A stretch of 64,000 bases of DNA from positions 248,001-312,000 of the forward strand of contig NZ_JBIFFV010000001.1 of assembly GCF_043557345.1 (NCBI RefSeq), in the 5' to 3' direction. This document shows, piece by piece, positions 49,827 through 56,973 of this stretch. The notes below the pieces were generated by a model. That model was not told where the DNA came from, did not search any database, and saw nothing but the letters and a program-made list of their open reading frames with translations. This DNA is from Sulfitobacter sp043557345 (GTDB taxonomy: Bacteria; Pseudomonadota; Alphaproteobacteria; Rhodobacterales; Rhodobacteraceae). The translations under genes were made by a program, and so were the position numbers. Positions within the stretch are counted from its first letter, which is position 1, and every line of letters begins with the position of its first letter.

Positions 49827-50678
49827 ATGCCGGAACTGCCAGAGGTCGAAACCGTCCGCCGGGGACTGGTCCCTGCGATGGAGGGCCAAGTGATTGCCCG
49901 CGCCGAGGTGAACCGCCCCGACCTGCGCTGGCCCTTCCCCGAGCGGATGGCGGAACGGCTCACCGGGCAGCGCGTCGGGTTGCTGCGGCGGCGGTCAAAA
50001 TACATCCTCGCCGATCTGGAAAGCGGGGAATCGCTCTTGGTGCATTTGGGCATGTCCGGGCGGATGCTGGTTTCGGGCGACCCTTTGGGGCAATTTCAGC
50101 ACGACCACCCCGCGCCCGAGAAACATGACCATGTCGTGTTGCATATGGGTAACGGTGCGCGGATCACCTTTAACGACCCGCGCCGTTTCGGCGCGATGGA
50201 TTTGATGCCCACCGCCGGGGCCGAGACGCACAAGCTGCTCGCCTTGCTCGGGCCGGAACCCTTGGGCAACGACTTTCACGAAGCGCATCTGGTCGCCGCG
50301 CTGAAAGGCCGCAACACGCCGATCAAATCTGCGCTGTTGGATCAGCGGATCGTGGCGGGCTTGGGCAATATCTATGTCTGCGAAGCGCTTTACCGCGCGG
50401 GGATTCACCCGGCCCGCAAGGCCGGGCGCATCTCGGCTGCGCGGGTCGCCGGGCTGGTGCCGATCATCCGAAACGTGCTGACGGATGCGATCACGGCGGG
50501 GGGATCGTCGCTCAAGGATTTTCGGCAAGCGGATGGCGAATTGGGCTATTTCCAACATAGTTTCGACGTCTATGGCCGCGCGGGCCAAGCCTGCCGCAGA
50601 CCCGGCTGCGATGGCACCATCGCGCGCATCGTGCAAAGCGGACGCTCTTCCTTCTATTGTCCGCGCTGCCAAAGATAA
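49827..50678 (+). CDS. mutM: Formamidopyrimidine-DNA glycosylase (Fpg/MutM)
   Basis: A 283-residue repair enzyme removing 8-oxoguanine and formamidopyrimidines. The catalytic N terminus PELPEVETVRRGL has the N-terminal Pro nucleophile (after Met removal) and Glu. The helix-two-turn-helix part is around NIYVCEALYRAGIHP. The C-terminal zinc finger C-x4-C...C-x2-C (CRRPGCDG to CPRCQR) is intact. Confidence 0.96.
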   Translation: MPELPEVETVRRGLVPAMEGQVIARAEVNRPDLRWPFPERMAERLTGQRVGLLRRRSKYILADLESGESLLVHLGMSGRMLVSGDPLGQFQHDHPAPEKHDHVVLHMGNGARITFNDPRRFGAMDLMPTAGAETHKLLALLGPEPLGNDFHEAHLVAALKGRNTPIKSALLDQRIVAGLGNIYVCEALYRAGIHPARKAGRISAARVAGLVPIIRNVLTDAITAGGSSLKDFRQADGELGYFQHSFDVYGRAGQACRRPGCDGTIARIVQSGRSSFYCPRCQR

Positions 50679-50739
50679 CTTGAAACATGGAGGGGCCGTG
50701 GTATGCACATTCCCCTGAGCGCAACAACAAAGAGCATTC

Positions 50740-51519
50740 TTGATGGCTTACGAAACGATCACCGTGGACGTGGACAACCATGTGGCCCTGATCACCCTGA
50801 ACCGCCCGGATGCGCTGAACGCGCTCAACGAGGCGCTGCTGGGTGAACTTGCCAAGGCGCTGAAAAGCGCGCAGGAAAACGACAAGGTCCGCTGCATCGT
50901 CATCACCGGCTCGGAAAAGGCCTTCGCCGCCGGGGCCGACATCGCGATGATGCGCGAGAAAAGCTTTGTCGACGTCTTCATGGGGGATCTTTTCACGCCC
51001 GAAACCGATCAGATTCTGCGCGTGCGCAAGCCGATCATCGCCGCCGTGTCGGGCTATGCCCTCGGCGGGGGCTGCGAATTGGCGATGATGTGTGACTTTA
51101 TCATCTGTTCGGAAAGCGCCAAGTTCGGCCAGCCCGAGATCAACCTCGGCGTCGTGGCAGGCATCGGCGGCACCCAGCGTCTGACACGGCTGGTGGGCAA
51201 GTCCAAAGCGATGGACATGAACCTCACGGGCCGCTTCATGGATGCCGAAGAAGCCGAACGCTCGGGGCTCGTGTCCCGCGTGGTGCCGGTGAAGAAACTG
51301 ATGGAAGAGGCGCTCGGCGCCGCGACCAAGATCGCCGAGAAGTCGATGATCTCGGCCACCGTGGTCAAGGAATGCGTGAACCGCGCCTATGAGGTGCCGC
51401 TGAGCGAGGGGTTGCTGTTCGAGCGTCGCATGTTCCATTCGCTGTTCAACACCGAAGACCAGAACGAGGGCATGTCCGCCTTCCTCGAAAAGCGCGAAGC
51501 GCAATTCCGCGACAAATAA
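50740..51519 (+). CDS. Enoyl-CoA hydratase
   Basis: A 259-residue crotonase-fold enzyme that adds water to trans-2-enoyl-CoA. The first oxyanion loop is FAAGADIAMM and the second is GGCELAMMCDFIICS; the catalytic glutamates are in that Glu of GCELA and in FGQPEINLGVVAG. It is a single gene, typical of short-chain fatty acid or PHB metabolism (EchA/PaaF type). The start could be either of two adjacent ATGs (50740 or 50743). Confidence 0.9.
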   Translation: MMAYETITVDVDNHVALITLNRPDALNALNEALLGELAKALKSAQENDKVRCIVITGSEKAFAAGADIAMMREKSFVDVFMGDLFTPETDQILRVRKPIIAAVSGYALGGGCELAMMCDFIICSESAKFGQPEINLGVVAGIGGTQRLTRLVGKSKAMDMNLTGRFMDAEEAERSGLVSRVVPVKKLMEEALGAATKIAEKSMISATVVKECVNRAYEVPLSEGLLFERRMFHSLFNTEDQNEGMSAFLEKREAQFRDK

Positions 51520-51530
51520 GCGTCGCCCCC

Positions 51531-51566
51531 GGCGCGGCTTGCATTGCCGCGCCCGCTGCCTTATAG
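51531..51566 (+). other. Hairpin after the enoyl-CoA hydratase gene, with possible rpsT promoter
   Basis: GGCGCGGC (51531-51538) and GCCGCGCC (51546-51553) form a perfect eight-pair stem with a seven-base loop, 12 bases after the stop; no T-run follows. TTATAG (51561-51566) just beyond it is a fair -10 for rpsT, without a convincing -35. The 128-base stretch from there to rpsT also holds a small GTTGC-TAC-GCAAC hairpin. Confidence 0.4.
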
Positions 51567-51693
51567 GCGGCACCAATACATGCGCGTGCAGCCCGCTCTG
51601 GCTAGAATCACCTACCCCAAAGGGGGTCCGGATCTCCGGTCGGGTTGGCGTCACGCGTTGCTACGCAACATATGAACCCGAAGGCTGATACTC

Positions 51694-51957
51694 ATGGCAA
51701 ACACCCGTCAATCCGCTAAACGCGCCCGTCAAAACGAAAAGCGTTTTGCGATCAACAAAGCACGCCGTTCGCGCATCCGCACCTACCTGCGCAAAGTCGA
51801 AGAGGCGATCACCTCCGGTGACAAAGAAGCTGCAACCGCCGCTCTGAAAGCCGCCCAGCCCGAGCTGATGCGCGGCGTCACCAAAGGCGTTTTCCACAAA
51901 AACACCGCGTCGCGCAAAATGTCGCGCCTGTCCGCGCGGGTCAAAGCACTGGGCTAA
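51694..51957 (+). CDS. rpsT: 30S ribosomal protein S20
   Basis: An 87-residue, very basic helical protein: MANTRQSAKRARQNEKRFA at the start and NTASRKMSRLSARVKAL at the end are characteristic of bS20. It binds 16S rRNA. A strong intrinsic terminator follows. Its place directly upstream of dnaA is usual in Rhodobacterales. Confidence 0.97.
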   Translation: MANTRQSAKRARQNEKRFAINKARRSRIRTYLRKVEEAITSGDKEAATAALKAAQPELMRGVTKGVFHKNTASRKMSRLSARVKALG

Positions 51958-51992
51958 TTCGGCTTCTCAGCCAAGCCCTTAGAAACACAAGA

Positions 51993-52017
51993 GGCGCCGC
52001 ATTGCGGCGCCTTTTTT
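51993..52017 (+). terminator. Intrinsic terminator of rpsT
   Basis: GGCGCCGC (51993-52000) and GCGGCGCC (52004-52011) form an eight-pair stem with loop ATT, followed by six T (52012-52017). It begins 36 bases after the rpsT stop. Confidence 0.9.
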
Positions 52018-52477
52018 CGTGCGGGTGCAGCGAAAAAAACACGCCAGAGATTCTTTTCCGGCAATCTCTGAGTCAAGATGGAAGATATGTTGAAGCGAAC
52101 CGGAAACACTTGCTACCAAAGGTCCAGCGATTCATTTCGCTTGGGGGGACAGGCCCTGAACACGGCGTCAGCCAACTGGCAGAATGCCAAATTCAGGGGG
52201 GTGCAAGTGACCGTTCACAAACGGTTCCGCGTACCATCGTGAATGCTGCTGCCAGCACGTTTACCCTGTCGATGAGAACACGAACGGTTCGTTCAGCGCC
52301 TCTTGCGCCGGTTTACGGCACATCAGGCGCATGGGCAGGCCATTCTTTAAAAGTCCGAAGGACACAGGTCGGTCATCCGCGTGGGACCGGGTGGATGACC
52401 TGTTGCCGGGTGAAACAATTTATGGGCCGAGAACCACTCGGTCTCTGTGCGAAGAGCAAAGCGGGACGTAAGGCACG
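52018..52477 (+). promoter_or_regulatory. 460-base dnaA leader with inverted repeats
   Basis: No gene is supported here. I see ACCGTT-CACA-AACGGT (52210-52225), CGAAC-G-GTTCG (52281-52291), and GGTCATCC (52371-52378) with GGATGACC (52393-52400). The last right arm, extended by TG, can instead pair with CAGGTC (52365-52370), so two alternative hairpins are possible. ACGGTT is common to the first two sites. I found no match to the DnaA box TTATCCACA on either strand, so an origin function is not shown. The region must hold the dnaA promoter. Confidence 0.5.
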
Positions 52478-53839
52478 ATGACACTAGATCACTGGGGCGA
52501 GATCAAAGAGCGGCTTCTAAAGACCGTGGGGCAGAACAACTACACCACTTGGATTGAACCGCTTGTGCCCGGCGCCGTCGAAGACGGAATCGTGACGCTC
52601 AAAGTGCCGACAAATTTCTTCGGCAACTACGTCAGCCAGAACTTCTCGGATCTGATTCTGCATGAGATCAACGTGACGGGCACCGATGCCACGCGTCTGA
52701 ACTTTGCCCTGAATCAGCAGCCCAGCCCCGCCGCCGAAAAGCCCGCCCCGGCTGCGCGTCAGACCTCGGCTGCCGTGAAACCCGCCGCCAATTCGCAGCT
52801 CAGCACCGCCCCGCTCGACCCGCGCTTCAGCTTTGACAATTTCGTCGTCGGCAAGCCCAACGAACTGGCCCATGCCGCCGCCCGCCGCGTCGCCGAAGGC
52901 GGCCCCGTCACCTTCAACCCGCTGTTCCTTTACGGGGGCGTCGGCCTTGGTAAGACCCACCTGATGCACGCGATCGCCCGCGAGCTGCATGAGCGCAAGC
53001 CCGAGATGAACGTGCTCTACCTCTCGGCCGAGCAGTTCATGTACCGTTTCGTGCAGGCCCTGCGCGACCGCAAGATGATGGACTTCAAGGAAATCTTCCG
53101 CTCCGTCGACGTGCTGATGGTCGATGACGTGCAGTTCATCGCGGGCAAGGATTCCACCCAGGAAGAGTTCTTCCACACGTTCAACGCGCTGGTGGACCAG
53201 CACAAGCAGATCATCATCTCCGCCGACCGCGCCCCGGGTGAGATCAAAGACCTCGAAGACCGCGTGAAATCGCGCCTGCAATGCGGCTTGATCGTGGACC
53301 TGCACCCCACGGACTACGAGTTGCGCCTCGGCATTCTGCAAAGCAAGGTGGACGTGCAGCGCAAGACCTACCCCGACCTTGAAGTGGCCGACGGCGTGTT
53401 GGAATTCCTCGCGCATCGCATCACCTCGAACGTCCGCGTCCTCGAAGGTGCGCTGACCCGCCTCTTCGCCTTCGCATCGCTGGTGGGCCGCGAGATCGAC
53501 ATGGGGCTGACGCAGGATTGTCTCGCCGACGTGCTGCGCGCTTCCGAGCGCAAGATCTCGGTCGAGGAAATCCAGCGCAAGGTTTCCGACCATTACAACA
53601 TCCGCCTCAGCGACATGATCGGCCCCAAGCGCCTGCGCAGCTACGCGCGCCCGCGTCAGGTCGCCATGTATCTGTGCAAACAGATGACCAGCCGCTCCCT
53701 GCCCGAGATCGGCCGCCGCTTCGGCGGGCGCGACCACACCACCGTCATGCACGGGGTGCGCCGGATCGAAGAACTCAAGGTCTCGGACGGGCAGATCGCC
53801 GAGGATCTGGAACTGCTGCGTCGAGCGCTCGAATCCTAG
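52478..53839 (+). CDS. dnaA: Chromosomal replication initiator DnaA
   Basis: A 453-residue AAA+ initiator. Domain I is at the N terminus (WGEIKERLLKTVGQNNYTTW), an Ala/Pro-rich linker follows, then Walker A GGVGLGKTHLMHA, Walker B VDVLMVDDVQF and the sensor part. Domain IV ends with the DnaA signature RDHTTVMHGVRRI that reads DnaA boxes. Length is normal for alphaproteobacteria. AAGG precedes the ATG. dnaN follows after 162 bases with a terminator between. Confidence 0.97.
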   Translation: MTLDHWGEIKERLLKTVGQNNYTTWIEPLVPGAVEDGIVTLKVPTNFFGNYVSQNFSDLILHEINVTGTDATRLNFALNQQPSPAAEKPAPAARQTSAAVKPAANSQLSTAPLDPRFSFDNFVVGKPNELAHAAARRVAEGGPVTFNPLFLYGGVGLGKTHLMHAIARELHERKPEMNVLYLSAEQFMYRFVQALRDRKMMDFKEIFRSVDVLMVDDVQFIAGKDSTQEEFFHTFNALVDQHKQIIISADRAPGEIKDLEDRVKSRLQCGLIVDLHPTDYELRLGILQSKVDVQRKTYPDLEVADGVLEFLAHRITSNVRVLEGALTRLFAFASLVGREIDMGLTQDCLADVLRASERKISVEEIQRKVSDHYNIRLSDMIGPKRLRSYARPRQVAMYLCKQMTSRSLPEIGRRFGGRDHTTVMHGVRRIEELKVSDGQIAEDLELLRRALES

Positions 53840-53887
53840 TCATAGCGGCCTGAGGGTTGTCCTCAGGACACGATCAAACAGCGATCG

Positions 53888-53910
53888 GGGGCGCAGCTTG
53901 CGCCCCTCTT
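53888..53910 (+). terminator. Terminator of dnaA
   Basis: GGGGCGCA (53888-53895) and TGCGCCCC (53899-53906) form an eight-pair stem with loop GCT, then TCTTGCATT. It lies 49 bases after the dnaA stop, so dnaN probably has its own promoter in the following 90 bases, where CACAA (53930-53934) and TTGTG (53941-53945) form a small dyad. Confidence 0.65.
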
Positions 53911-54001
53911 GCATTCACTTCAACAAAGCCACAAAAGTTCTTGTGTAAGCGTGGGAACCGGGTAGTTTGCCTCTCCCGGCAGTCGGTATGGGAGAAGGCA
54001 C

Positions 54002-55120
54002 ATGAAATTCAGCATCGAACGCGCGGCACTGCTCAAGGCCGTTTCGCAAGCCCAATCCGTGGTCGAGCGCCGCAACACCATTCCGATCCTCGCCAACGTG
54101 CTGATCGAGGCCGAGGGCAGCGATGTCTCCTTCCGCGCCACCGATCTGGACATCGAAGTGGTCGACAAGGTCGCAGCGCAAGTCGAGCGCGCCGGTGCCA
54201 CCACCGTTTCGGCCACCCTGCTGCATGAGATCGTGCGCAAGCTGCCCGATGGCGCGCTGATCAGCCTTACATCTGACACCGCCGCTGGCCGCCTGACGGT
54301 CGAAGCAGGCCGATCGAACTTCTCGCTGGCGACACTGCCGCGTGAGGATTTCCCGGTCATGGCCTCGTCGGAATATGCCTCGAACTTCTCGGCCCCCGCC
54401 CCGGTGCTGCGCCGCCTGTTCGACAAGTCGAAATTCGCCATCTCCACCGAGGAGACGCGCTATTACCTCAACGGGGTCTACCTGCATGTGGCGGATGCCG
54501 AGGGCGGCAAGGCGCTGCGCTGCGTGGCGACCGATGGTCACCGTTTGGCCCGGATCGACGCCGAAATGCCCGAAGGTGCGGCGGAGATGCCCGGCGTAAT
54601 CGTGCCGCGCAAGACCGTGGGCGAGCTGCGCAAACTGCTCGACGATGACGAGATGGAAATCGCGGTGTCCGTGTCCGAGACCAAGATCCGTTTCGCCACC
54701 CCGGCCATCACCCTGACCTCCAAGGTCATCGACGGCACCTTCCCCGACTACACCCGCGTGATCCCGCAGGGGAACACCCGCAAGATGGAAGTCGACGCCG
54801 CCGATTTCGCCCGCGCGGTGGACCGCGTGGCGACCGTCTCGTCCGAGCGTTCGCGCGCCGTGAAACTGCAACTTGACGAAGACCGCCTCGTGCTCTCGGT
54901 CAACGCCCCCGACAGCGGCGCGGCGGAGGAAGAACTGGCCGTGGCTTACGGCGACGAGCGGCTCGAGATTGGCTTCAACGCGAAATACCTGCTGGAGATC
55001 GCCAGCCAAGTGGACCGCGAAAATGCCGTTTTCCTGTTCAACTCCTCGGGCGACCCGACCCTGATGCGCGAGGGCACAGATACCTCGGCGGTCTATGTCG
55101 TCATGCCGATGCGCGTGTGA
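54002..55120 (+). CDS. dnaN: DNA polymerase III beta sliding clamp
   Basis: A 372-residue clamp made of three similar domains; two copies close around DNA and hold the polymerase. Landmarks are MKFSIERAALLKAVSQAQSV at the start, SLTSDTAAGRL and the C-terminal DPTLMREGTDTSAVYVVMPMRV spread over the last residues. GGGAGAAGG precedes the ATG. Confidence 0.97.
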   Translation: MKFSIERAALLKAVSQAQSVVERRNTIPILANVLIEAEGSDVSFRATDLDIEVVDKVAAQVERAGATTVSATLLHEIVRKLPDGALISLTSDTAAGRLTVEAGRSNFSLATLPREDFPVMASSEYASNFSAPAPVLRRLFDKSKFAISTEETRYYLNGVYLHVADAEGGKALRCVATDGHRLARIDAEMPEGAAEMPGVIVPRKTVGELRKLLDDDEMEIAVSVSETKIRFATPAITLTSKVIDGTFPDYTRVIPQGNTRKMEVDAADFARAVDRVATVSSERSRAVKLQLDEDRLVLSVNAPDSGAAEEELAVAYGDERLEIGFNAKYLLEIASQVDRENAVFLFNSSGDPTLMREGTDTSAVYVVMPMRV

Positions 55121-55125
55121 CGCTG

Positions 55126-55170
55126 GCGGAAATTTTCACAATTTCCGCGCCGTTTTCTTTCAAAGAAAAC
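55126..55170 (+). other. Two adjacent perfect inverted repeats between dnaN and recF
   Basis: GCGGAAATT-TTCAC-AATTTCCGC (55126-55148) is followed after three bases by GTTTTCTTT-C-AAAGAAAAC (55152-55170). Both have nine-base perfect arms. The first plus the following T-rich stretch looks like an intrinsic terminator or attenuator. The second extends to nine bases before the recF start. Confidence 0.6.
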
Positions 55171-55179
55171 AGGTGCTGA

Positions 55180-56277
55180 ATGGCGCAGCTGTCTCTCTCC
55201 AACCTTGGCCTTTCGCATTTCCGCTCGCACAAACGCGCGGTGATCGAGGTCGACGCGCGGCCCGTGGCGCTTTACGGGCCGAATGGCGCGGGCAAGACCA
55301 ATGTGATCGAGGCGATCTCGCTCCTGTCGCCCGGGCGCGGGCTGCGGCGCAGCAGCGCGCAGGACATGGCGCGCCGTCCCGAGGCTCTGGGCTGGAAGGT
55401 CACCGGGGTCTTGCACGGACCAAGCGTTCTCCACGAGGTCGAAATCTGGTCCGAGGGTGGTGCCGCCCGGCAAACCAAGATCGACGGCAAAGCCACGGCC
55501 CAGACCGCGCTTGGGCGCATCGCCCGGGTGCTCTGGCTTATTCCCGCGATGGACCGGCTCTGGATCGAGGGGGCCGAGGGGCGGCGGCGGTTTCTCGACC
55601 GGGTGACGCTTTCGATGCTGCCCGATCATGCCGAATTGTCGCTAAGCTATGAAAAGGCCATGCGCGAGCGCAACCGGCTGCTGAAGGACATGGTGCGCGA
55701 GCCCGCGTGGTATGCAGCCCTTGAGGACCGCATGGCCGAGACCGGGGCACAGATCCATGCCAACCGGCAACAAGCCCTCATCGCCCTCGCCACGGCGCAG
55801 GAGGAGGCGCAGACCGCCTTCCCCATCGCCACGCTGATGCTGCAAAATGACATGCCCGACAGCGCCGAGGGGCTGCGCCGGGCGCTGTCGGACAACCGGA
55901 TGCGCGATGTCGCCGCCGGGCGCACGCTGATCGGCCCGCATCGCGCCGATCTTGAGGGCACCTATGCTGCCAAGGGCATCGCCGCGCGGGATTGCTCGAC
56001 CGGGGAGCAAAAGGCGCTGCTGGTCTCGCTCATCCTCGCCAATGCCCGCGCCATCGCCGCCGATTTCGGCGCGCCGCCGCTTCTGCTGCTGGACGAGGTG
56101 GCCGCCCATCTCGACGCCAGCCGCCGCGCGGCGCTCTATGATGAGATCACGGCACTCGGCGCGCAGGCCTGGATGACGGGCACCGGGCCGGAGCTGTTCG
56201 ACAGCCTCGGAGACCGCGCGCAATACGTCGAGGTCACCGAGGAAGACGGGCTGTCACAGGTGGTGCGTCAGTCATGA
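55180..56277 (+). CDS. recF: DNA replication and repair protein RecF
   Basis: A 365-residue SMC-like ATPase that helps load RecA at gaps. Walker A is YGPNGAGKTNVIEAIS; the signature CSTGEQKALLVSLILA and Walker B LLLLDEVAAHLD lie near the C terminus. The N terminus LSLSNLGLSHFRSHKR is typical. The 60-base dnaN gap contains two inverted repeats. The stop overlaps the next gene's start by four bases. Confidence 0.95.
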   Translation: MAQLSLSNLGLSHFRSHKRAVIEVDARPVALYGPNGAGKTNVIEAISLLSPGRGLRRSSAQDMARRPEALGWKVTGVLHGPSVLHEVEIWSEGGAARQTKIDGKATAQTALGRIARVLWLIPAMDRLWIEGAEGRRRFLDRVTLSMLPDHAELSLSYEKAMRERNRLLKDMVREPAWYAALEDRMAETGAQIHANRQQALIALATAQEEAQTAFPIATLMLQNDMPDSAEGLRRALSDNRMRDVAAGRTLIGPHRADLEGTYAAKGIAARDCSTGEQKALLVSLILANARAIAADFGAPPLLLLDEVAAHLDASRRAALYDEITALGAQAWMTGTGPELFDSLGDRAQYVEVTEEDGLSQVVRQS

Positions 56278-56894
56278 CCCTCTCCCCTGCCGACCTGCTG
56301 CTCTACTGCGGCGCGCTTCTGATCCTCTTCCTCACCCCCGGCCCAGTCTGGCTGGCGATGATGGCCCGCGCGCTCTCGGGCGGGTTTCAGGCGGCTTGGC
56401 CGCTGGCGCTTGGCGTGGCGGTGGGCGACATGCTCTGGCCGCTGGTGGCGATCCTCGGGATCACTTGGATCGTCTCGGCCGTCGACACGCTGATGGAGGT
56501 GCTGCGTTGGATCGCCGCACTGGTCTTCATCGCCATGGGGCTGGGCCTAATCTGGCAGGCGGGCGCGAAGATCGACACCGACCGCCGCCTCACCCGCCCC
56601 GGCATGTGGGCGGGCTTCGTTGCGGGGCTCATCGCGATCCTCGGCAATCCCAAGGCGGTGCTCTTCTACATGGGCGTGTTGCCCGGCTTCTTCGACCTGC
56701 GCGAGGTCACCGCCCCGGACATCGCCGCGATCCTTGCGGCCTCGGTCATCGTGCCGCTCCTGGGCAACCTCGTGATCGCGCTTCTCGTGGGCCATCTGCG
56801 CGGCTTTCTGACCGCCCCGCGCACCCTGCGGCGGATCAATCTGGCCTCCGGTGCGATGCTGGTTCTCGTCGGGCTGATCATCCCCTTCACCTGA
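56274..56894 (+). CDS. LysE/RhtB-family exporter
   Basis: A 206-residue membrane protein with about six spans. The N-terminal LILFLTPGPVWLAMMARALSGG is the LysE/RhtB signature region, and GNPKAVLFYMGVLPGFF is the second conserved part. Such proteins export amino acids or related small molecules; substrate unknown. It is translationally coupled to recF (ATGA) and sits between recF and gyrB, where some relatives carry no gene. Confidence 0.85.
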   Translation: MTLSPADLLLYCGALLILFLTPGPVWLAMMARALSGGFQAAWPLALGVAVGDMLWPLVAILGITWIVSAVDTLMEVLRWIAALVFIAMGLGLIWQAGAKIDTDRRLTRPGMWAGFVAGLIAILGNPKAVLFYMGVLPGFFDLREVTAPDIAAILAASVIVPLLGNLVIALLVGHLRGFLTAPRTLRRINLASGAMLVLVGLIIPFT

Positions 56895-56906
56895 CACAAA
56901 ATATGG

Positions 56907-56945
56907 GGGGATCGGCGTGACAATCCCCGGCCAAACCACTATAAA
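56907..56945 (+). promoter_or_regulatory. gyrB promoter with overlapping inverted repeat
   Basis: GTGACA (56917-56922) and TATAAA (56940-56945) are five-of-six matches to the sigma-70 hexamers with an ideal 17-base spacer. GGGGAT (56907-56912) and ATCCCC (56923-56928) form an inverted repeat around the -35. The gyrB ATG follows 29 bases after the -10. Confidence 0.65.
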
Positions 56946-56973
56946 TCGGGCAAACGATAAGGGTTTTCTCCGC

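Noticed and set aside
52018..52477. Replication origin (oriC) upstream of dnaA
   Set aside because: I found no TTATCCACA-like DnaA boxes on either strand; alphaproteobacterial origins can also lie elsewhere, so only a leader with repeats is reported.
52002..52481. A 159-codon frame in the dnaA leader ending inside dnaA
   Set aside because: No ribosome site, no recognisable domain, and it runs into the dnaA start in another frame.
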